This document shows, one piece after another, positions 10,170 through 22,214 of a stretch of 64,000 nucleotides of DNA (positions are counted from its first letter, which is position 1; each line of letters opens with the position of its first letter). The translations under genes and the position numbers were made by a program. The notes below the pieces were generated by a model. It had not been told where the DNA came from and did not search any database. It worked only from the letters and a program-made list of their open reading frames with translations. Origin of the DNA: Coprinellus micaceus (lineage: Eukaryota; Basidiomycota; Agaricomycetes; Agaricales; Psathyrellaceae); NCBI GenBank assembly GCA_951394405.1, contig OX596339.1, positions 1,860,001-1,924,000 of the forward strand. The letters run 5' to 3'.

Positions 10170-11612
10170 CAGCTGCTGGTCGCCATTTAGATCGAGCTCG
10201 TGCACTGCGCGGCTGAGTGCATCGGGGTCGCGGACTCGGACAAGCTTGTTCTGTGCGGCGTTTAGTTCAATGGCACCGGCGTCTAAGAGAGCATGCTCCA
10301 GGTCGTCAAGGAGGTCGTTGGGGTCCTCAATCCCGACACACAGGCGGATGAGGTCCTCTGGAAGACCACGAGCCGCACGGGTGGCTGCATCGATCGAAGC
10401 ATGGCTGGGGGCGTACCTCGTTAACCAAATTCATCCTCAAGGGAAGAAAGGGGAAGCAGGACTTACGACATGACACAGGGCATGCTAATAAGACTGTTCA
10501 CACACCCAAAACTGACGCTAATTCCCCAAAGCCTAGTGGCCGCAACAATCTTCTCGCTCAGCTCCTTGTTTCCGGTCTCGAAACTCAGCACGGCACCGTT
10601 CCCATCCGCAATTCGCAAGTGGACATCCCTCTGCGGGTGGTCAGGTAAACCGGGGTAGTTGACGTGGAATCCTAAGCCATTCAGATACTCCGCGACCAAC
10701 TGCGTCGTTTGTTGCTGTCGGTCCATGCGAAGCGCGAGAGTCTTGATACCTCGGAGCAACAGAAAGGAGTCGATGGGGGTGAGGGCGTTGCCAACCGAGT
10801 TAATGGTGAAGGCGAGCTGCTTGGCAATATCGTCCCTGTTACAGGTCACGACACCAGCCATAAGGTCGTGGTGCCCGCTGAGGTACTTGGTCGCGCTGTC
10901 GTAAACGATATCCGCACCATGTTCCAACGGCCGCTGCAGATACGGGCTCATCATGGTGTTATCTACCACGATCACGGCGTTTGGCGCAATCTCCTTCACG
11001 TCTTTGCTGATCGTTGCGAGATCGACGATTTTAAGGAGGGGGTTCGTTGGAGATTCAAGCAGGACCATCGCGGTCTTTGTCGGGTGGATGTAGGAGTGGA
11101 GGTTGGCGGGATCGGTGGTGTCAACATGGTGTACGACTACGCCAACGTGCTTTCGAATGTAGGTGAGAAGACGGTTGGTTCCACCGTAGAGGTCGTCGCC
11201 AGCGATGACCTCGTCTCCTGGCTTTAGTATCCGCAGGATGACATCGAGAGCCGCCATTCCGGAAGAGACGGTAAATGCATGGCCTGCCGATGAGATTTTG
11301 GCGAGATGGTGTTCTGTGGGTACGAGTTAGATTCACATCCAAGGTTTCATGGTATCTAGACTCACGTAAATGGGTTCGTGTGGGGTTCCCGCTTCGAGTG
11401 TAGTCATATTCGTTCCCGACACCCTTGAAAGTGGCCGTCTGGTAGATGGGCACGGAACTACTCCCATACTGATCCTTCATGTCGGGGTTCTCGACAGTCG
11501 CGCATAGCGTAGAGAACCTGTATGGCTTCCTCGCCCTTGGAAATGGTGATTCTGGCTCAGGTGTGGGGAGATCATGAAGGCGAGATTTGGTGTCGACTGG
11601 GGTGGGCGCCAT
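7937..11612 (-). CDS. Fused cystathionine beta-lyase and mevalonate kinase (single reading frame)
   Basis: One gene model of nine exons: 11612-11366, 11313-10467, 10404-10104, 9910-9603, 9410-9069, 8898-8808, 8721-8608, 8527-8371 and 8271-7937, together 2,742 nt or 913 residues. The first half is an STR3-type PLP enzyme; the second is a GHMP-family mevalonate kinase. Exon 3 (10404-10104) runs without a stop from the last helices of the lyase (RLCVGIEDPNDLLDDLEHAL) through a linker of about 30 residues into the kinase's first strand (SAPGKVILFGEHAVVHG). There is no in-frame ATG between the end of lyase exon 2 and residues well inside the kinase, so the kinase has no separate start of its own. 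Either the protein is bifunctional or two proteins come from one locus by alternative RNA processing. The fusion frame is seen directly; dual activity is inferred. Confidence 0.85.
10170..11612 (-). other. STR3: Cystathionine beta-lyase half (STR3 type)
   Basis: Residues 1 to about 440 of the fusion. A PLP-dependent trans-sulfuration enzyme that cleaves cystathionine to homocysteine in methionine synthesis. Seen: substrate-side motif YDYTRSGNPTR, the SSGMAALD turn that holds the cofactor phosphate, DDLYGGTNR, LLESPTNPLLK, VVDNTMMSPYLQRPL, and the Schiff-base lysine in SATKYLSGHHD (Lys225). SFGCVNSLISMPCVMSHASI and RLCVGIED near the end match yeast Str3 more closely than the gamma-lyase Cys3. 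Yeast Str3 also has a C-terminal tail after this point, but it ends in a stop; here the frame runs on into mevalonate kinase. Confidence 0.9.
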
Positions 11613-11860
11613 GATGAATGGTCGAGTCTTAGGTTGGTAATGACACTGCTCAGAAACTTTTCAGGCAGAAAAAGGAAGGCAAATGACTAGGTTTTCGGTC
11701 GTGGTGGTGGTCTCGGGGAATAGCTGCTGGCCATAATGGAGAATATATGGTGACTTGTCCTGTTTACTCACAGATGGCGTGCTCAAGCCAGGCAAACAGC
11801 CGCCGACGATGCCCATCACATCGGCCGATGTCTTCAACTCCAACCCATCAATGAACACTC
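11613..11860. promoter_or_regulatory. Divergent promoter, lyase-kinase fusion/VPS71
   Basis: 248 bp between start codons on opposite strands. A bidirectional promoter is inferred from the arrangement; no specific site was recognised. Confidence 0.45.
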
Positions 11861-12531
11861 ATGCCTCCAAAACGGGGACGCGAACAACGTACGCCTCCTC
11901 GTCACAGTTTTGGGCGTCGCTGACGATTCTGCGTAGACGTGAGGCAGGCGGCGGTTAGCTCTCAGGCACTACCTCCCGATGTAATTGCCAAGCGAACCAA
12001 GCGCCACCTCGATGAGCTCGAGGTGCGTATGTAGACTTCCACTGATAACTGTATGCTGCATGTCGCTCCGACAGCAATCAAACTACTCGGAGACTGCTGC
12101 TGGGAATGGACAGGAAGAAGGGGAAGAGGGCGGCTACAGTAAAGGCCGGGCAAGGCAGACGATCTCGGACAAACGCAAGCTGAACATCCCCGGAACATCG
12201 CCCGCAGCAACAAACAAGAAGTCGACGATGAACGTCCGCTCTGCCCTGCTCTACCGGAAGAATTTCGCGACCTTGCTTGAAGAATCTGTGCGTCCGTTTA
12301 AAATTATAGCGCCACTTCACCTGACTATCACAGAACATAGAGGACCTGGCCCCCGGAACCCCTTCATACATCACGGCGACCGCTCCAACCCCTTCGTATC
12401 CCCCTCGACCACTGTGTTCTGTGTGCGGCTTTTTGGGCTCGTATCAATGCCGGCGTTGTGGTATGGGGTACTGCTCCCTCAACTGCGAGAGCGTGCACGA
12501 CGAGACGCGATGCGAGCGACGAGTAGCGTAG
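11861..12531 (+). CDS. VPS71: SWR1-complex zf-HIT protein (VPS71/SWC6, ZNHIT1)
   Basis: Small nuclear subunit of the SWR1 chromatin remodeller that exchanges H2A for H2A.Z. Exons are 11861-11888, 11937-12022, 12075-12287 and 12334-12531, giving 174 residues. The C-terminal HIT zinc finger is complete: C137, C140, C148, C151, C156, C160, H164 and C169, spaced CxxC-x7-CxxC-x4-CxxxC-x3-H-x4-C, in CSVCGFLGSYQC and CGMGYCSLNC. The N-terminal half is basic (AKRTKRHLDELE) and the RSALLYRKNFATLLEES helix is typical of the ZNHIT1 branch rather than of other HIT-finger proteins. The stop follows the finger by only four codons, also as in ZNHIT1. The start ATG at 11861 is supported by the frame of exon 2. 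Confidence 0.88.
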
Positions 12532-12681
12532 CGGGGAACTGGAAGGCGCAGGCGCTTAGTGAAATACATCCGATGTTTGCCGGAGAAGCCGAGCAACTGA
12601 CTCGGTCAAACTTTTTGCGTTTAGTATAAAGCCTTCTGTTACACTTTCTGCATTACCACCACCACCACGTCGCCCCCAAAA

Positions 12682-14292
<1,611 letters not shown>

Positions 14293-15231
14293 TTAAATTT
14301 CCAGTTGTTGGAATGGGTCAAAGTGGGTCAAAGTGGCCCAAGTGCTTATGGGAGGCCCGCAGCGTACAGGTGAGGTTGCCAGCCAGCCGCGTACACCGCC
14401 AGTCCCACACCCCGTCCGTTCCTCGCCCCAAAACGGGTGACCGTACAGTCGTCCCGAACTTCCTGTCACGATGAGGGGGATCGAGTTCCGTCGCGTCTAT
14501 CCTTATACCTCGCTGCATATATATCGACCATCCGCTTCCTTGAGAGCAACAGGAACTCTGCTAAACAGAAATAATTGTACTTTTACTCCACAGCTCATCT
14601 GGAACAATCCTACCGAACGGTGCTTGTCGTGGGGGATCGAGGACGGCGGAACACGGCCCCAGATGAGGAAAGGTGGGCAACCAACTTGATAAAGGTAGAT
14701 ATAAGTGTGTGAAGATGGGTAACAGTGAGGGTAAAACTACGCAGTGGTGGCGAGAGAATGTGCCAGAGACAAGGAGTGAAGGGGATTGGTGGTAGGGGAG
14801 CGAAAAACATACAAGATTCACACAGTCAGCAAGGCTTTCTAGGCTACATTGGTGGTCAGGGAATTTATGTCGATGGAATAGATGCAGAGGTTTGACGGAG
14901 GTGGTGAGAGTGCAATGCTGAAATGGAGCGGAGCGAGGCAGGAATAAGGAAGGGTTGGGTAAAGCAAACATCGATGCCAGCACTGGGAACCCTCCGTCCA
15001 AGGGTAAAATATAGCAATAAGTGTGCAGGTAGCATTGAGGGGGTGGGGGGGATAACAAATAGCCCAACGACCGAGCGAGGAGAACATGGATCAATGGTAG
15101 GAGAGTTTCAGCTAGTCGCCGGAAAAGGAAGAGAGTCTGCCCGAGGATGACCTTTAAACATTAGTCTCCGTCTTCCCGCGAAGGCACCTTGAGCGAAACT
15201 GGCTGCGGTCCTAATGGCCACGAGCCTCGCG
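14293..15231. other. Convergent intergenic region
   Basis: 3' flanks of homocitrate synthase (+) and the histidine kinase (-). A minus-strand open frame at 14561-15094 (177 codons) shows no domain and lies downstream of the kinase stop, so I do not call it. Nothing else seen. Confidence 0.5.
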
Positions 15232-18200
15232 TCACGGAATGCCGAGCTTTGCGAACATTTCGTCCAGCGTCTTGAAGGCGACAGGTTTGACGAGACTGCA
15301 GACGACAGAGACAAAGGAAGAATCAGTATCGCGTGGCGTACAGAATCCAAAGACCCGCCAGAGCCTAGGAAGGGGTAAAAAGCAAGAGGTACGCACTAGC
15401 CGTCTACCCCAGCGTCAAAAGCCTTACGCTTGTCTTCTAGCGAGGACATACCCGTCAAGGCGAGGATTTTGGTGTGTCGGCACTCAAACTGATCCGGGGG
15501 AGCCGTCTGGGCATCATCGTCCCCACTGTCCTCCCCCGATCCAGATCCAGATTGTGCCTCGATCTCGCGCATTCGCTGCGTGGCACCGACACCTATGGGT
15601 CGGGGTGGGAAGGGAAGAAGTTCGTGAAGTGGGAGAAGGGGTGAAGTGAAGTAGTTGTATGAATGAAGCGTCGGAGGGAAGGAAAGGGAAATGTACCCAA
15701 AGTTAGTAAGGTGAGCGATTAACTGCCACTAAGAGGAGGGCGAAGAGCCTTACCATCTAGAACCGGCATAGAGAGATCGATGAGGACGACGCTAGATGTG
15801 CAGGAGGGGATCAGTCAAGAACGAATTCCAAGGGCAGTAGAATACGTACTCGAATGGGCCTTCTTCGCGGTATATATTAACACCCTGTAGCCCATCGACA
15901 GCTTCCTTGTAATCATATCCCTAAATTCAAGCAAGATACAGATAAAAGGTAATAAGCATCTACCCGAGAACCAACGGCTGAACCTAAATGCTTACCTTCT
16001 TCGCCAACCATTTGACCCTGAATAGAAAGAGAAGGCAACACATGGTCAAGATGAGCTTTTGCGCCGTCGAACAAGAGCCAAACGCGCGAACTCACAACAA
16101 GTTTCGAAGGATAGTATTATCCTCCACCACCAATATTCTCGCTCTCCAATCATTAGACACCCGCTCCTCTCGAGAGGGCAACCGAACGGCGGATCTCAGG
16201 AGTGACCCGCCCGATCCAATGGATATGGTAGCCTTCGATGGGTCAAGCGTCGTCGTCGCCGGGTTCACCTGTCCATCAATCTGTCCTGACACAACCTGTC
16301 GCAAGGCGGACATTGGGCTCGCGGTGATGGCACGCGATAACATTGGCCTCATCGTAGGGGGAGATCTCGGCGGGGCTTTATAGCTCTCGTCCGAGTTCCG
16401 CCTCCACGCAGCGCTGCTATACCGATCGGCTTCGTTTTTCGCATGGGAGACATACCCGGGCATGATTTGAGGCGTAGATGTTTGCCGATACTGGTACTTC
16501 CCTATCTTCAACGTATGGATGCAGAGCTTCATAATGGCCCGGAGTCGTGTCGGTCCTCCAGGCTTGTACAATATCCGGCAAAACCCGCCCAACCGTTCGT
16601 ACTCGCTCGTCGCCGACAACACAGACGGGTTACCGCGTGCACCCCAGAGGATAATGAACGGCTTAGAAACGTCCTTGCGCTCCAGAGCGTCGTTCAAAGG
16701 GTCAATGTCCTCGTTTGTGACCACAATGTCGCCCGGCTCAGGTCCCTCCCTGATCGGGAATCCCCACCAATCCCTCAGATAGCTCAGAGTGACGCTCTTG
16801 AGCATTTGGATACCTCGGTGCGGGCTATCGAATCCAAGCAGCGTCACTGAGGGCAGCAGGGTCCCTTCCTCCACCTTGAACGGTTGCATCTCGTGAGCGG
16901 ATTGTAGCACAGCGGCTTCGCTCTCCGGAATTTCAGCGGGAAATGTGACCCGGATTTCCGTGCCTGTGCCCTCTTCGCTCCACACGTCGACCTTCCCGCC
17001 CACATTGTCCGACGTGACGATGCTGCTGACAATGGCAAGGCCAAGGCCTGTCCCTGTTTGCAGTGGGTTCTCTTGCGAGAACGGGTGGAAGAGTTGGTTC
17101 TGAAGTCGATCAGTGAGTTGTGGTCATTTCATCCCCGTGAATGACACCAACCTTGAGAAAATTCCGGCTGATGCCCTTCCCCGTATCCTCCACTGCGAGC
17201 TCTACATTTACCTTACTCGGAGGGTCGTGTGGCCCACTCGGTAATAACCTCACTCTGACGTGCACGTATCCATCCGTCGTGAACTTCAAGCTATTGCCGA
17301 AAAGGTTCATCAACACCCTCCGGATCCCGCCTTTCTCGAACTTCAGCAGCCAGCCCTGTTCTCGGAACCCAACATCAATAACGGTCTCAACATGGTGCAT
17401 CGGCCGTGGGCTAGGTGAGTGGTTTGAGCTCTGGCTTTCGTCGTCTTGGTTTGGTGGGGAGTAGACGCTACCGATGAGCGAGTCGCCTGTCGCTGTTCTA
17501 GCGCGGTGCCCAATCCAACTCCCGTCCACAGCGTCTTCGATGAGTGCTATCAGATCGGTTCTGGTGGGCGATTAGTACAGACGCTTACGGGGGTTGCTCT
17601 AAGGAAGACTGACACTGTAGGGACAATGACTTTCTCGACACCCCCAGCCTTGGAGTTCCCGCTGAGCTTCGTGAAGTCTAGGACGTGATTCACGGTTTCG
17701 ACCAGAGAAGTGCCACAAGCTTGGACGGTTTGAATGAACGACATCTGAGAGTGCGAAAGTGGGCTTTCGCTGAGCAGCTCTGCAGCAGCAAGGATTCCGT
17801 GGAGAGGAGTCCGAAGTTCATGGGAGATGCTGAACGCCGGTTAGCGACCGTTAGATGGTGCTCTAAAAATATGGGGAGGCGCACTTTGAAATGAACAAGC
17901 TCTTGGCTTTGTCTGCCAGGATCATTCTGCGCTTCAGGACGGCGGACAAGATAATGACCCCAATGGCTCGAAGGTAAGACAGTTCGTGACCTTCCAGCTG
18001 TGGAGACATTGTCAGCATCACCGCTTCCATGCACAAGAGCCGCTTACAAAGCGCTTAGAGTGCTCATTCGTATTGTAGGCGCATATCAGCGCGAATGGTC
18101 GTTTGTCTATGTTGAAGATAGGCACCGCTAGAAAGAAGCTCAGCCACAATCCTCGCCTCCGAAACACCGCGAAAACACCTACTGAGGGCGTACCGGATAT

Positions 18201-21200
18201 GCGTGGGCATATACGGCCTAAAGAGATGAGGCAAGATCCCCTCCAATATCTTCCCATCGGGGTACTTCTGAAAAAAGTGATTAAACTTGTGATACTCCTC
18301 CGTTGTGATCTGCCTCTTTTCCGTGTCCATGTCCACATCCCCATGGTGTAGGATCACGCTAACAGTACCCTCTGCGCTCATGTTTTCCAGAACATTGCAG
18401 TGGGACACGTCCATGACGATCACGCCTTCCACGTCAAGAGTGCTTTGCACAAGTTTGGCGGCCCGGTCGTACACCTTCTCCATCGAGGAGCCGAGGGTGA
18501 GATCTTGCCGACCATGGGTATAGACTTCGTTGTTGCTCTCGAGACATTCTCGGCTAAATTGTTCCATCTAGACGCGTAAGGGAGGCAAGCGAAAGGGCCT
18601 AGACTCAGAATGGCGAAGGTAAGGTACCGAAACCGCTGGACTCACGGAGCTCTGAATGCGATCACGTATCCTCAATTGAATCTGAAGAGGACGTTGACGA
18701 GGAAGATCCAAAGATATGTAGACCGGATTGAACGTACCTTGTCCCGCCATAGCTCCATTTCTCTCATCGCAATGGCCTGAAAATCGCAACGTTATCGCCT
18801 CCAACTCGAGCAGATTAGGTGCGTATCTAAGCCACGCACCGCAAACTCCTTCAGCGTGTGTCGCTGGCGTGGCGAAAAATCCTCCCTAGGAACATCGTCG
18901 ATGACCGCGAGGGTCCCAATGTTGTACCCGTCTTGAGTGCGAAGTGGTGCGCCAGCGTAGAATCGAATGTGTGATGGGCCGGTGACCAGGGGCTGGAAGG
19001 TGGGAAGCGCGATGTGGTCGCGTCATGGCCATGAATCAAGCGGTAAAATAATAAGAGTATGCTCACGTTCTTGACAAATCTCCAGTCCTTGTGCGTGTCC
19101 AGAACCATCATCGGCTCGTCACCTCTATTTTGAGAGAGGCCCCGTCAGCAAATCACCAGTATTCAAGCAACACTTTGAAAAAGGGTCTGGGCTCGGGTGT
19201 AACCCAATGATTTCCGCGAGATCATGAAGGGTAGGATGCAGCCCTCAAAGAAAAGAGTGTACGCAACTGTTGCAGGATGGTATGTCCACACAAAGATTGT
19301 GTACGAGGATAACTCCTTTCACCCCCCTGAGCGAATAGTGACCCGACTGCATTGAATAAAACCGTCAGTCAATGGATGGAACGGGCAACGAAATCCAACG
19401 TTACATTCAGACTTGAACCATCTGTGGAGGTTGAAGGAGGACCCGGTCAGCAATTCGCTTCGCACGACGCAAAATCTAGGCGGCTCAACTGTTCGTTTCC
19501 ATCGACCAGCGAGATGACAACTCCCCTCGTATTGAAGACCAACTTCGCTAGATGCGCGATGCGGTCAAAGTTCAGGTCTGGCCCGGTATTCCATATGTTG
19601 AATCTGCACCGGATAGATGAACATCATGCTTCAGTACGCAGACCGAGCAGATTAGAGACTGACTTGTACATTGCTCTCCGCCGCTCTAGCTCATCCGGGG
19701 GGTTTGGGGGAGCTAAATATCCTAGTTCGTTGAACATTTGCTCTTCCTTGGCCGCCCTGCCGGCCTTCATCGTCGCCACGCTGCTATCTGTGGAAGAACA
19801 CACCCTTCCCCCAGCCGGAGGGAAACGTGAATCATGGAGACAGTGTGACATCGGCAAAGGCGAAGACGTCTGCCGCGTTAAACACACTCGTCGAGGGAGA
19901 GCAGGGACAGAGAGCGTTCCGTCGCTGGTCGACAAATCACTGGAGGAGTTATAGTCGGGTCCCGATGGTATACGGGCAGGGGGGCTATCCTTAGTCTTCG
20001 TCTTCGCAGGGGAGACTACTGCATCTCCAAAGTAGTCGGAGTCTCCAGCGGGAGACTGGGACCCTTTGCCGAGGATAGGCGCAGTGGCGGGTGGCGCGGC
20101 GGTGAGGATGGAAAGTTGGGTGGCGGGGTCGGACAATGTACTCGACGGGCTCAGTAAAGAAGTGCTCGCATTAATACTGCTGGCATCGGTTGGCGTCGGG
20201 AGAGTCTCCGAGATCTGGATTGGTATGAACGGAGTAGGCGTTGTGCTACCCATTGTCACGCGTGGTGGTGGCCTGCTGGAATTGCCGCCACTCAGCTGTA
20301 CGGACGCGATTCTGGGCGAGTCTATGACGTCTACGTCCGTCGTTCCCTCCCAAAAACTCGCAAGCCTGGCCCGCCGATTACCACCTGGTGTGGTGGCGTT
20401 CTCCACACTGAAGTCCTCGTGTGGAAGTGCAGCTGTGACTCCGCGCATCGGGTCCGTCAGTTCGTGCTCTGGAGACGGCAAAGCAAGAGGGGAGATGTCA
20501 ACTCTCGCTGCGGCCCATCTCATCGCTGCGACGGCTGTCGTGATCTCGGCATTCGACGTCGCTGTACTATTACTGCTGCTGGCTGTGCCCCCGACCGTGG
20601 ACGCGGCGGAGGAAAAAGAACTTCGGGTCCTGTGTGACGAGCTAGGAAGCGAAAGTTGGAGGGGAAGATCGATCGCTGCCCGCCTCTGAATTCTTGAGGC
20701 TTTGGGAGGGACACTGGTGGGCGGGGATGGCGCCTCCTCCACGAGGGTCAATTCTGAGCACTCCTTAGGAAAGGAGTTGGACAGCCGTATGGTTTCCATG
20801 ACTTTGCTGTCGCAAGGAAAGTTGTGGTATGATCGCGGCAGATTTGGGATCTTATGGGGGTCCCAGCGTCCCATGGCGTATGCAGAGACGAAGGTTGCCC
20901 AATCGCACTCTGTGCTGCTGGACGAAGTGCCTGGCTCCGAAAGCTGATCCCATTCACCTATATACTAGTGAGTTGCTGAGCGTAAGAATGTGAAGCTAAT
21001 GCGAACCAGCGTTCTCCCCCTTGCCCGACCTTTGCTCCTCCGCTGCCGTCAGACTCTGGAGGGCATTCCTAAGAACGGCATTGGGGCCAGGCCGAGATGG
21101 TGATTCTCGATAGGGCGAAGACGGTAGAGAGATCGTGTGGGCTCTCAGGGATGAAGGTAGAAGGGCAAGTTGGTCCTGGGATGGTGCTGTCTGAGGCCGT

Positions 21201-21463
21201 GGTGGTCGTCTTGAATGAGAGGCTGAACCATCGGCAATGACGCTAATGGAGGCAATGGGGACGAATGCAAGAGCGTCTGCATGCTGGATGTCGTGTGGAT
21301 ATACGGTCTTGACCGCTGGATGTGCGTCGACTATGGCCGTATCATGCATTGGGGGGTCTTCATTAGCTTGGGCACATTTAGGGTGAGCTCCGCTGCGAGC
21401 GTCCCAATCTTCCCCACAGGAACCGTGGGCATCTGACGTCATGGTCAGTAAATCATCGATCAT
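15232..21463 (-). CDS. GAF-domain hybrid histidine kinase with C-terminal receiver
   Basis: Two-component sensor, 1,614 residues in 20 exons: 21463-21007, 20957-19664, 19603-19490, 19421-19405, 19346-19268, 19124-19067, 18992-18840, 18776-18738, 18681-18646, 18567-18183, 18127-18048, 17997-17885, 17829-17614, 17560-17152, 17099-16096, 16017-15996, 15920-15850, 15791-15754, 15592-15397 and 15295-15232. A Ser/Pro-rich disordered N-terminus (1 to about 580) precedes a GAF domain (about 584-735; [19 protein letters not shown]) and a second GAF-like region to about 905. The H-box [10 protein letters not shown] has phospho-acceptor His945. N ([12 protein letters not shown]), G1 (VEDTGKGIS), F (FSQENP) and G2 (GTGLGLAIV) boxes follow. 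The receiver has VVEDN, phospho-acceptor Asp1521 ([13 protein letters not shown]) and Lys1597 (LVKPV). All catalytic residues are intact; no membrane segment is seen, so it is probably cytosolic. The signal sensed is unknown. Confidence 0.92.
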
Positions 21464-22214
21464 CAGTCCGTTGAGTGACCGCGACACCAGTGGACACGAG
21501 CCGCATAAGAGTTCATAAACGTCAGAGATTGGAGGAGATTAGTATATTGGTCTCGCGATTCGAAGATCTTACATAGAAGGAAGTGTAAACTATACCCAGT
21601 AGCCTTGCTGGGCGTGATAGAGGAACGCGTCATTCATCATTGCGAGGGTTCGAGTAGGTTCGAGTTCGAGTTGCAGATCCCAGAGTGTACAGGACAGATC
21701 TGGAGGCAGTCTCCTGGGTTGCTGTAGGAATGTGTTACTGACCTTGACCTGAAAGACGGGTCACCTGGTGGTGAGAGTTTCCTCTCAAACGCGCTGGAGG
21801 GCGTCAACAGTCTAGGTTTCTCACTGTGACACTATCCCAAGACGATACTGGATAAACATTCTTCGCCTCAGCAGCAGACATCGAACTACCTGGGTGCTCA
21901 GAGTCGGAGGCGGCACCTTGTCGCGCTGAGCCTGACTATATGCGGTTGTCGGTGGTTATATGCGGTTGATGTCGACAGATTGGTAGCGAGTTCTGGCCTA
22001 TGACGGGGAGGACCACGGTTAACCACGCAACGAGAAGAACCCCAACGCAGGCCGACAGTGGAAAGAATAAAAAGGTAGGCTGGAGGGGAGTTAAGAGACG
22101 GCTCGATGTTTAGTTTTGTTGAACTCTAACTCACGAGCGATGGCACGTGCTTCTCGCAGTCGCGTTTGCCAGATTTTGCGCTACTACAACAATCTACAAT
22201 ACCTACAAACCCAA
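21464..22214. promoter_or_regulatory. Upstream region of the histidine kinase with a 12-bp direct repeat
   Basis: No gene seen. TATATGCGGTTG occurs twice (21937-21948 and 21957-21968), 20 bp apart, on the plus strand. A pair this close upstream of a gene could be a regulator site, but that is a guess. Confidence 0.35.

Noticed and set aside
10020..10205. Separate mevalonate kinase starting at a GTG near 10205
   Set aside because: Nuclear genes do not normally start at GTG; the frame is open upstream through the lyase, with conserved lyase sequence immediately before it.
14561..15094. 177-codon minus-strand open frame downstream of homocitrate synthase
   Set aside because: Low-complexity His/Pro/Leu composition and no domain; lies in the shared 3' region of two convergent genes.
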